NCBI GenBank assembly: GCA_016779285.1
Contig: JADHNV010000051.1
Span: 1-6,889, forward strand
Origin: SAR86 cluster bacterium
GTDB lineage: Bacteria; Pseudomonadota; Gammaproteobacteria; Magnimaribacterales; D2472
Direction of reading: 5' to 3'
DNA length: 6,889 nt
The position numbers and the translations under genes are program-made. Shown here piece after piece: positions 1 to 6,487 of the stretch (positions are counted from its first letter, which is position 1; the number at the start of each line of letters is the position of its first letter). The notes beneath the pieces are model-generated. The model saw only the letters and a program-made list of their open reading frames with translations, had not been told where the DNA came from and ran no database searches.

Positions 1-37
1 GAGCAAATCAAACAAAGTAAATTATACGGTTAACCAA

Positions 38-1132
38 ATGCAATCTGATCAAGAGCTAAATTATTTAACAAAGTCCTTACAGCACCACCCCAGTCCCTAT
101 ATTATTTATGAACTTGACGGCTCTATTGCTTGGGCAAATATTGCAGCCAATTATATTTTTAATTTAGATTCACTCAAAGACTTATCAGTGGTGAAAATAG
201 ACGAGAAGATCACAAACAATTTTGGTGATTTAGATTCAATTGCTCTTTACTATGATACTCCAATTGAAATTGCCCTTAGAGGCATCAATTTTTTAATGCG
301 CACCCGTGTGCATATGATTCCTGTTGATATTTCCAATGGTTTTATGCTTATTGAGCTATTATGCTCATCACGATCTGGTCTAGATGCATTGAGACAAACC
401 ATTGATTGCATAGAACACAAGAGAATCGAACTCGCTTATCAAAAACAAGTTAATCTTGAAACCAATGAAATCACTGGAATCGAGGCGCTCTTAAGACTGC
501 AGGATGGCCAAGGTGGTTATCTACCTAACGATCAAATAATCCCGCAAATCGAAGGCGAAAGTTTATTTTCTTTGGTCGTATTAGAATCGCTTGTCCAACT
601 TGAGCAATTTTTAGCTATTAAAGAACAGATTGGTTTAAAGGATGCAACTCTATATTTGAATGTTTCTGCTCATACGATTATGCACCCTGAATTTTGCTCA
701 ATATTTACAGATTTTGTTGAAAAGCATCAGCTTGCTCCTAATGAATTTGGATTGGAGGTAACTGAAACTGCTGAGCTGGCTGATATTAGCATTGCATCTG
801 AGTCCTTAAGTCTCCTTAAAGATAAGGGAATTAAAATTGCGCTTGATGATTTTGGAGCAGGCTATGCTTCATTAAAATATGTAAGAGACTTGCCTATAGA
901 CGTAGTAAAGCTCGACAAGCACTTTACTTTTAATGCATCTGATCCGTCGACTGCCAGACTTATTAGTTTTGTTTCTGAGGTTTGTCATGACCTTCAGCTT
1001 GAGATGATCGGAGAAGGCATTGAGACAGAGGATGATAAAAAAATGATGTTAGACCTAGGGTGTAAATTAGGTCAGGGATATTTGATGCATCGACCGGCTT
1101 TTATAGACTCATTTAAACTTGAAGATACATAA
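38..1132 (+). CDS. PAS-like/EAL domain c-di-GMP phosphodiesterase
   Basis: Predicted cytoplasmic enzyme that hydrolyses c-di-GMP to pGpG. Residues about 10-110 resemble a PAS-type sensor fold (a dG-x-I-x-x-A-N segment near 28-34), with no recognisable cofactor motif. Residues about 118-360 form a complete EAL domain. The signature E149-A-L is intact, and the other catalytic or metal-binding positions known for the family are present: N208, E240 and the loop-6 glutamate E243, D270-D271 of DDFGAG, K291, E326 and Q346 of QGY. The enzyme is therefore probably active, not a degenerate binding domain. No transmembrane segment is visible. It is the first visible gene of a three-gene operon, 2 nt before a diguanylate cyclase, so opposing enzymes are co-expressed. 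The ATG at 38 has no clear Shine-Dalgarno, and the frame stays open upstream to position 2. The true start could lie outside the window, although a PAS domain beginning near residue 10 fits this ATG. Confidence 0.93.
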   Translation: MQSDQELNYLTKSLQHHPSPYIIYELDGSIAWANIAANYIFNLDSLKDLSVVKIDEKITNNFGDLDSIALYYDTPIEIALRGINFLMRTRVHMIPVDISNGFMLIELLCSSRSGLDALRQTIDCIEHKRIELAYQKQVNLETNEITGIEALLRLQDGQGGYLPNDQIIPQIEGESLFSLVVLESLVQLEQFLAIKEQIGLKDATLYLNVSAHTIMHPEFCSIFTDFVEKHQLAPNEFGLEVTETAELADISIASESLSLLKDKGIKIALDDFGAGYASLKYVRDLPIDVVKLDKHFTFNASDPSTARLISFVSEVCHDLQLEMIGEGIETEDDKKMMLDLGCKLGQGYLMHRPAFIDSFKLEDT

Positions 1133-1134
1133 CG

Positions 1135-2619
1135 ATGGATAAGCTTACTCCTAAAGAAACATCGAAAGGCGCAGAAGAAATTGTTCTGACCCAGATCAAA
1201 CAGGATTTTATAACGCCTGCAAATGCTATTTTTGACTATGTTGACATGGTTGAAAAAGCTCTTAATGAAGCTAATCTTGAATCAGAGGATGAGATTGAAC
1301 AAATAAAATCCTCTTGCTCCAAATTAATTGATCAATACGAAGTCGCTTTTGTCCAAAACACTGGCGTCAACGCAGATTCTTCAAAGAAATCACCCGAGGA
1401 ATATTCTGAACTTCGTCATAATCTTAGAACTCCTTTAAACGCAATTATTGGATACAGTGAAATTTTAATGGAGGATTATGAAGATGATCTCGATGAAGGC
1501 ACTTTAGAGGACTTCCAACAAATAATTAATCTTGCTAGAGACACTGAAACAGCCATTGAAAATTTTGTAGATTACATAAGAGGGGAAGCAATTGATCCAA
1601 AAAATGATAATTCCACTAACCAACTTGAATCAGCAGAAGCTCTATTTAAGTCTTTAGGTGAAATAGAGTATTCAATAACTCTTGGAGATGAGATTAAAGA
1701 ATCCGATATTCTTATAGTTGATGATAATGTAACTAACTGTGAGGTGCTACAGAGACGTTTATCTATGCAAGGCCTGTCGTGTAGAACCGCGTATGATGGA
1801 AATACAGCCATCACGGAGGTTTTTAAAAAAACACCTGATTTGATTTTGCTTGATGTAATTTTACCTGACATTAATGGGCTGGAATTATTGAAAACCTTTA
1901 GAAAAGAACATAATTCTGAATCTTTGCCCGTAATTATGGTTTCAGCATTTAATGATGTCGATAGTATTTCTAAATGCATTCAGCTAGGGGCACAAGACTA
2001 TTTACCAAAACCAATTAATGGAACCATTTTACTTGCTAAGGTTGTCGCAGCTTTGGAGAGAAAATTTTGGCGTGAGCGTGAAAAAGAGCTGGTTAATAAA
2101 CTACATATTCAAGCCACAACAGATCAACTAACGGGAATTTACAATCGTCGTGTAATTTTTGAAGCTCTAGATGAAGCGATGGATAATTCAAAGAAGTCGA
2201 AAGATCGCCAATTTGCAACAATAATGTTTGATATTGATTTTTTTAAACAAGTTAATGATAAGTATGGTCATGCTGGCGGTGATGCGGTCCTAATATCTTT
2301 TGCACAATTGTTACAAGCAGAGATTTCATCCCCAAACATTGTTGGTAGAATAGGGGGAGAAGAGTTTTTGGCTATTCTGTATCTTGACCCAGATCAAGCT
2401 AAGGAATTTTGTACAAAACTGATTAAAAAAATTAATGATAATATTGTTAATTTTGAAGGTATAGATATCAAAGTCAGTTCTAGTGGCGGCGTGGCATTTT
2501 CAACAGAAACAGAAACTTCTGCTGATCTGACAAACAAAGCTGATGAAAGACTTTATGAAGCTAAAAAGAATGGTAGGAATAGATTTAACTTAATTGATAG
2601 TGAGCTAGTAGGAGACTAA
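1135..2619 (+). CDS. DHp-REC-GGDEF diguanylate cyclase response regulator
   Basis: Predicted cytoplasmic response regulator making c-di-GMP from two GTP. Domains in order: two tandem DHp/HisKA-like helical hairpins (about 18-75 and 90-148), no HATPase domain, a linker, a receiver (about 189-308), a short helical connector, and GGDEF (about 325-488). The receiver is complete: acidic pair D196/D197, phospho-acceptor D240, S270, K292-P. The cyclase keeps D330-x-L-T-G, metal-binding D366, N374, and a G407-G-E-E-F active site, so it should be active. The inhibitory I-site RxxD is replaced by SxxN at 398-401, so I-site product inhibition is unlikely. The second hairpin has a histidine, H95, in an H-N-L-R-T-P box, where the usual acidic residue after His is Asn. 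The start is fixed by an in-frame TGA at 1120-1122. The ribosome site is weak (GAAG at 1121-1124). It lies 2 nt after the phosphodiesterase gene and 4 nt before the receiver gene. Confidence 0.95.
   Translation: MDKLTPKETSKGAEEIVLTQIKQDFITPANAIFDYVDMVEKALNEANLESEDEIEQIKSSCSKLIDQYEVAFVQNTGVNADSSKKSPEEYSELRHNLRTPLNAIIGYSEILMEDYEDDLDEGTLEDFQQIINLARDTETAIENFVDYIRGEAIDPKNDNSTNQLESAEALFKSLGEIEYSITLGDEIKESDILIVDDNVTNCEVLQRRLSMQGLSCRTAYDGNTAITEVFKKTPDLILLDVILPDINGLELLKTFRKEHNSESLPVIMVSAFNDVDSISKCIQLGAQDYLPKPINGTILLAKVVAALERKFWREREKELVNKLHIQATTDQLTGIYNRRVIFEALDEAMDNSKKSKDRQFATIMFDIDFFKQVNDKYGHAGGDAVLISFAQLLQAEISSPNIVGRIGGEEFLAILYLDPDQAKEFCTKLIKKINDNIVNFEGIDIKVSSSGGVAFSTETETSADLTNKADERLYEAKKNGRNRFNLIDSELVGD
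1186..1569 (+). other. Tandem DHp (HisKA-like) hairpin duplication inside the cyclase
   Basis: Protein-level internal repeat in the cyclase N-terminus. The stretch from residue 21 aligns with that from residue 93 at an offset of 72. Both share T-P-x-N-A-I-x-x-Y (27-35 and 99-107) with similar residues around it, and both continue into a second helix containing (E/Q)-Q-I (55-57 and 128-130) with a one-residue shift. In the first copy the phospho-histidine position is Gln (Q23, codon CAG at 1201); in the second it is His (H95, codon CAT at 1417). The two hairpins are seen directly in the translation. That they pack into one four-helix bundle like a DHp dimer is inference. Confidence 0.7.
2610..2614 (+). 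promoter_or_regulatory. Shine-Dalgarno of the stand-alone receiver gene
   Basis: AGGAG lies 9 nt before the ATG at 2624, inside the last codons of the cyclase gene. It is the only strong Shine-Dalgarno sequence among the genes in this window, which suggests the small receiver is translated more efficiently than its operon partners. Confidence 0.75.
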
Positions 2620-2623
2620 TACA

Positions 2624-2989
2624 ATGGCAAAATTACTTTATGTTGAAGATAACGAGATGAATCGTGACATGCTATCTCGAAGATTATCACGAAGAGGGTA
2701 TGAAATTATCATGGCATTTGATGGCCAAGCTGGTCTTGATATGATGAGAAGTGAATCCCCGGATCTTGTGCTGATGGACATGGGCTTGCCAGTTTTAGAT
2801 GGTTGGGAGGCAACCATTCAAGCCAAGGCTGACGAATCCATTAGTGCTATTCCCATCATTGCCTTGACTGCACATGCATTAGAATCCGATAAGCAAAAAG
2901 CTTTAGAGTGTGGAGCAGATGATTTTGATACTAAGCCAGTGGATTTTAAAAGATTGCTTGGTAAGATCGAGGCTTTTGTAGGGTCCTAG
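2624..2989 (+). CDS. Stand-alone receiver protein, DivK/CheY type
   Basis: A 121-residue single-domain response regulator with no output domain, presumably acting by phosphorylation-dependent binding to a kinase or other partner. All receiver landmarks are present: acidic pair E8/D9, phospho-acceptor D52 in L-M-D-M, the LP-x-x-DGW turn, T82, and K104-P. The N-terminal V-E-D-N-E-M-N-R and the T-A-H-A-L segment are typical of receivers that act with hybrid kinases. Its first helix (L-S-R-R-L-S near 17-22) resembles the matching part of the cyclase receiver upstream (Q-R-R-L-S near 206-210), suggesting a shared phosphodonor. It is the last gene of the phosphodiesterase-cyclase-receiver operon and has the best ribosome binding site. 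Its TAG stop is 4 nt from the stop of the convergent hybrid kinase gene. Possible roles are phosphate sink, shuttle or allosteric regulator; the sequence does not decide between these. Confidence 0.95.
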   Translation: MAKLLYVEDNEMNRDMLSRRLSRRGYEIIMAFDGQAGLDMMRSESPDLVLMDMGLPVLDGWEATIQAKADESISAIPIIALTAHALESDKQKALECGADDFDTKPVDFKRLLGKIEAFVGS

Positions 2990-2993
2990 CTTT

Positions 2994-5972
2994 TTAACTT
3001 TTAATAATGCCTTGGATCATCTGTGAAAGCTTATCCATGGATACATCATCCTTCTTAACAAGACCTACAACTCTTTCTTTTAAAAGCTCTTCCTGAACAT
3101 CTGTTAAATCTTTGCCAGAGAATACAAGAATTGGAGATCTATTTTCTTCAGGGACGTTTTTAATGTAATTATCTAAGAATTCAAATCCGTCCATTCTAGG
3201 CATTTCTAAATCTAAGATTATTAATGCAGGTTCATCCTTGGTTCTCTCAAGACCTTCTTTTCCATCTCTTGCATCAATTGGTCTATAACCTGCGTCTTTC
3301 AACAACCTGAATAGGAGCTCGCGCACATCCTTATCGTCATCGATAACTAAAACCTTCTGATTTTGAGTGTTAGTCCCCAAAATCCTTTTAAGAGTATTTA
3401 TGAAATGAGTTCTATCAATCGGTTTGGTTAGATAATCATTTGCCCCAAGCGAAGAGGCAAGATTGGATTGATTGAGCTGACTGATCATAATCACGGGAAT
3501 ATCTTTAAGCTCTTTATCAGTTTTACACTCTTTTAACAAAGACCAACCATCTCGGCCAGGCATCAATACATCTAGCAGGATGAGTTTGGGTTTAACCTCT
3601 CTAATTAACTCCATTCCTTTTTCGCTATTGGTCGCTCCAAGCAAAGTTAAATTTAATTTAGAGATAGTTCTTTTAATCAAATCATGCATTGCAACATCAT
3701 CATCAACCAGCACAACTAAATTATCCTGATCATCGAGATTAATAACATTGCCTTCAATTTCATCCTCGTTATACTCAGGACATTCTCTCGGAACAGACAT
3801 GGTGAAGACCGAACCGACTCCTTCTTCACTTGTTACGGTGACATCGCCACCCATCATTTCTGCAAATTTCTTTGAGATCGGAAGGCCAAGGCCTGTTCCA
3901 CCATAATTTGCTGAGGTTGAGCGTTCTGCTTGTGTGTATTCTTCAAAAACTTTAGCCACCCCTTCAGGGCTCATTCCTGCACCGGTATCTATAACTGCAA
4001 AATCTACAAATTCTACATCACCCTCCATTCTGGCTTTAACATCCAATGTAACTGTTCCATTTTTTGTAAATTTAAAGCCATTACTTAAGAAATTTGTAAG
4101 ACACTGTCTAAGCTTTGTTTCATCTTGTGACATGGAACCCATCGCACCATCAAGATTGATTACAAATCCATTATCATTTTTTGCGGCTAATGGTTCAGAG
4201 ACATCTTTGATTGTTTGGACCATATTCTCAATTTCAAAAGTAGTAACAAAAAGTTCCATTTTCCCAGCTTCAATTTTTGAAAGATCCAAAATATTATTAA
4301 TCAAAGAGAGAAGGTGAGCTCCGGATGAGGTAATTTTTTTGAGATCTGGAAGCAAATCATCGTATCCCAAATCTTCACAATCCTCATAGAGCATTTCACC
4401 ATATCCTAGAATAGCATTTAGAGGCGTTCTGAGTTCATGGCTCATATTCGCAAAAAATTTAGTTTTTTGGTCACTAGCATCTCTTGCTTCATCCCGGGCA
4501 GTTTCCATTTCGCTTGTTCTTGCATCTATGAGGCTGTTTACTTCGTCAGACATTCTTGAAAAGGCAACTAACATCAATTCAACAGAGGCTTCCTCGCTAG
4601 AATTTCTGTCAGCGCTATCTGCAAGCTCATTCATTCTTTTAATATCATTGAGGATTAATGTTCTTGCACTGCCATCAAGCTGATCTGCTAATGCTGTCAT
4701 TTTTTCAATAATTACTTCGTCTCTTTCATGCCTTCGCTTTGCTTGCTCCTGTCTTATTGATTCCATTTCAAGTAAATGAGATTTATAAGTGCCTAGCGCT
4801 GCAGAGAGTTGACCCACTTCATCCTTTTCAGATGCAAGTATGCCTTTTCTTATTGGCATTTCTTGCGTGTGATCTCCTTTTGTTAGACCTTCAAGAACTT
4901 CAATGGCTTTAGTTATCCCGCCAAAGGTTCTGGTGTTGATGAAGGCTATAAGAGAAATGATAAATATTACGAATGCTATAGCAGCAACATAGGTTAGATT
5001 TAATACATTCGCTGCCCTAAGAATATTTTCTCTTTCATCTTTAAAAATAAATAATTGAGCCTCATCTGCTGATAAAAATGTGCTTAAAGGCAATAGGGTA
5101 ATAGATGTGCCAAGCTCTGTATCTTTTTCAGAATGCCTTGAGCCATGTGAGATTTTAAATGCAGAAGCTTTGTCTGTTAGTTTGTTGAAGTTATTAATGT
5201 CAAAAAGATTATCATCCGTATCACCGAATTGCTGGTAATAATCATTAAGCGAAATTAAATTATCATCAGTGCTAATTGCAGTCCTAACTTCAAACTCATC
5301 TTCGAAAACCTCTAGACCCTTTCTGATATCAACGCCTAAAGCAATAATGGCTAATGTTTTCCCTTCAATATTAATTGGAAAGGAAAGGGCTTGGTTTAAA
5401 GTTGAAGCTTGTTCTTGATCACTATCTTTAATTCTTACAATGGATTGTCGAGGCCTGGTGGAGGCATCTTTTAAAAATGCATCAAGGTAGCTAAAGAAAT
5501 CTGGTCGTGCTCCAGGAGAACAGGGATCAATACCTAGAAGGTCAAGAGCACTTCCGCAATAAATTCTTTCACCGGAAGGAAAATAGGCCATAACATAACT
5601 TAAATTTCCATAATCTAACTCTTCTTCAAAGAATAACTCGATTAGATATTGAGCATCCCCAATTCTATCAGCACTGATAGTATCTAAAAGGGGGTTGGTA
5701 AAGATATTGCTGGAAGCCACTTCATCTAAAAAAATCTCTGAATTAGGATCCCAATATGAAGCATTTTCTCCAGTTATAGGCAGCCATTTTGACATCGCAT
5801 CAAAAGACTTATTATAAGTTTGATACCACGCAGACTCGTACAATGATAAAAGTGATTCATTGGAGGACTCTTCTTGAATGTTTTCTCTGTACCCAAAAGA
5901 AAATATAAAAATAGCCGCAACAAGAATGTTACCAATGACCCCAAATAAGAGTAACTGGAGTCTAATGGGCAT
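2994..5972 (-). CDS. Membrane hybrid histidine kinase, HAMP-HisKA-HATPase-REC-REC
   Basis: Inner-membrane sensor kinase of 992 residues. TM1 is at about 5-26. A periplasmic sensor of roughly 295 residues follows, Cache/CHASE-like in size but not assigned to a family, with only two cysteines, C139 and C151. TM2 is at about 324-346, then HAMP (about 346-400, ending in DEVGQL) and a long helical linker. HisKA has H512 in S-H-E-L-R-T-P. The HATPase has N-box N627/N631, G1 D662-T-G-A-G, an F-box near 676, and G2 G691-G-T-G-L-G-L, so kinase activity is expected. REC1 (about 751-866) has D757/D758, D801, S831 and K850-P. REC2 (about 872-992) has D878/D879, D921, S952 and a KK pair at 973-974 without the usual proline. 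An in-frame TAA at 6002-6000 precedes the ATG, so no longer start is available. There is no strong ribosome site. It follows the TonB-like gene by 30 nt, probably in one transcript, and converges on the c-di-GMP operon. Confidence 0.95.
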   Translation of the reverse strand: MPIRLQLLLFGVIGNILVAAIFIFSFGYRENIQEESSNESLLSLYESAWYQTYNKSFDAMSKWLPITGENASYWDPNSEIFLDEVASSNIFTNPLLDTISADRIGDAQYLIELFFEEELDYGNLSYVMAYFPSGERIYCGSALDLLGIDPCSPGARPDFFSYLDAFLKDASTRPRQSIVRIKDSDQEQASTLNQALSFPINIEGKTLAIIALGVDIRKGLEVFEDEFEVRTAISTDDNLISLNDYYQQFGDTDDNLFDINNFNKLTDKASAFKISHGSRHSEKDTELGTSITLLPLSTFLSADEAQLFIFKDERENILRAANVLNLTYVAAIAFVIFIISLIAFINTRTFGGITKAIEVLEGLTKGDHTQEMPIRKGILASEKDEVGQLSAALGTYKSHLLEMESIRQEQAKRRHERDEVIIEKMTALADQLDGSARTLILNDIKRMNELADSADRNSSEEASVELMLVAFSRMSDEVNSLIDARTSEMETARDEARDASDQKTKFFANMSHELRTPLNAILGYGEMLYEDCEDLGYDDLLPDLKKITSSGAHLLSLINNILDLSKIEAGKMELFVTTFEIENMVQTIKDVSEPLAAKNDNGFVINLDGAMGSMSQDETKLRQCLTNFLSNGFKFTKNGTVTLDVKARMEGDVEFVDFAVIDTGAGMSPEGVAKVFEEYTQAERSTSANYGGTGLGLPISKKFAEMMGGDVTVTSEEGVGSVFTMSVPRECPEYNEDEIEGNVINLDDQDNLVVLVDDDVAMHDLIKRTISKLNLTLLGATNSEKGMELIREVKPKLILLDVLMPGRDGWSLLKECKTDKELKDIPVIMISQLNQSNLASSLGANDYLTKPIDRTHFINTLKRILGTNTQNQKVLVIDDDKDVRELLFRLLKDAGYRPIDARDGKEGLERTKDEPALIILDLEMPRMDGFEFLDNYIKNVPEENRSPILVFSGKDLTDVQEELLKERVVGLVKKDDVSMDKLSQMIQGIIKS

Positions 5973-6002
5973 GGTTATACTTTTTCTATAATGTAACTGT
6001 TA

Positions 6003-6377
6003 TTAATCAGCAAGTAGAAAAACCAGATCAATTTGTACATTATTGACCTTAACTGAAGTTCCATTGTATGTGGGTGGCTCATATAGAATTTTTCTAACAG
6101 CTTTAATGGCCGCTCTATCGAATACTCCAGCAGGAGTGCTTTCGACCACATATGGATCTAAAACTGAACCATCTGTATCGACATCAAATTCTAGCCTCAC
6201 AGACCCTTCAAGACCAAGTCTGATAGCTCTTCTTGGATATTCAGGTGCAGGATTTGAAGCTCTGGTGACTTCGATTTCTGTACCTGCTTCTCCAACGTAG
6301 CCCTTATCACCAGCCAAAGCTGGAAGAGCTAATAAAGAAATAACGAAAAATATAGGTAGAGATTTTAAATATTTCAT
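6003..6377 (-). CDS. Secreted periplasmic TonB C-terminal domain protein
   Basis: A 124-residue protein with a clear Sec signal peptide: K2 and K5, a hydrophobic core at about 8-19, and an A-L-A cleavage site giving mature G23. After a short linker, residues about 46-121 match the TonB C-terminal fold: E-Y-P-x-x-A at 46-51, G-L-E-G-S-V at 55-60, D-x-D-G-x-V near 67-72, V-F-D-R-A-A near 85-90, and Y-E-P-P at 99-102. Canonical TonB has an uncleaved N-terminal anchor and a Pro-rich spacer. Both are missing, so this is unlikely to transmit ExbBD energy in the usual way, and no exbB or exbD is visible. It is probably a soluble periplasmic protein that binds a partner. It is upstream of the hybrid kinase in the same direction, 30 nt apart, which hints at a link to periplasmic sensing. 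A non-cleaved signal anchor remains possible. Confidence 0.88.
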   Translation of the reverse strand: MKYLKSLPIFFVISLLALPALAGDKGYVGEAGTEIEVTRASNPAPEYPRRAIRLGLEGSVRLEFDVDTDGSVLDPYVVESTPAGVFDRAAIKAVRKILYEPPTYNGTSVKVNNVQIDLVFLLAD

Positions 6378-6408
6378 AATGATTTTAGATTTGTATGTGT
6401 AATTATTA

Positions 6409-6414
6409 AGTATA
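6409..6414 (-). promoter_or_regulatory. Candidate -10 element for the TonB-like/kinase operon
   Basis: TATACT on the minus strand, about 31 nt upstream of the TonB-like ATG. At 17 nt spacing the -35 position (6432-6437) reads AATCTT, a poor match to consensus, so the promoter would probably need an activator or be weak. The 18-bp palindrome at 6415-6432 fills the spacer almost exactly, an arrangement typical of repression. This is inferred from motif and position only. Confidence 0.4.
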
Positions 6415-6432
6415 TTGTATACATGTATACAA
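6415..6432. promoter_or_regulatory. Perfect 18-bp palindrome, candidate operator
   Basis: TTGTATACATGTATACAA is identical to its reverse complement over all 18 bases and contains two GTATAC half-sites separated by AT. It sits in the divergent intergenic region, between the putative -10 and -35 of the TonB-like/kinase operon. It is also about 94 nt before the CBS gene start, so it could act on either side. The TTGTATAC-type half-site is reminiscent of operators of some GntR-family repressors, but no such regulator is encoded here. In AT-rich DNA short palindromes occur by chance, but 18 perfect bases in a promoter is notable. Confidence 0.6.
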
Positions 6433-6481
6433 AGATTATGTTTATGATACCAAGAAATTAGTTTGGGTGTTAATATCTTTT

Positions 6482-6487
6482 TATAAT
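6482..6487 (+). promoter_or_regulatory. Candidate -10 element for the CBS gene
   Basis: TATAAT matches the consensus exactly and lies 38 nt before the CBS gene ATG. No good -35 is present (TTAGTT at 6458-6463 with an 18-nt spacer is the best available). In such AT-rich sequence a chance match is a real possibility. Confidence 0.4.

Noticed and set aside
1013..1030. Gly in place of Ala in the A-E-G-(V/I)-E-T motif of the EAL domain
   Set aside because: The catalytic glutamate and the rest of the motif are intact. The Ala-to-Gly change is conservative and not evidence of inactivity.
1572..1979. Minus-strand open frame of 135 codons inside the cyclase gene
   Set aside because: It is antisense to the linker and receiver of a well-supported gene, and its translation shows no recognisable domain or ribosome site.
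2981..2990. Possible bidirectional terminator at GGGTCCTAGC
   Set aside because: Only TAGG/CCTA can pair, leaving a 2-nt loop. There is no stable stem, and the nearby T-run is part of the kinase stop region.
3007..3356. REC2 of the hybrid kinase lacking the usual Lys-Pro, as a sign of a dead receiver
   Set aside because: The acidic pair, D921, S952 and a lysine pair at 973-974 are all present. Terminal receivers with F/T-(S/A)-(G/A)-K-D-L-T and a lysine not followed by proline are a known subtype, so it is probably functional.
3934..4317. Plus-strand open frame of 127 codons inside the hybrid kinase gene
   Set aside because: It is antisense to the conserved HATPase and HisKA region, which explains the open frame. 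The translation looks like shadow sequence.
6043..6300. Plus-strand open frame of 85 codons over the TonB-like gene
   Set aside because: The opposite strand encodes a signal peptide and TonB fold; this frame has neither a domain nor a start signal.
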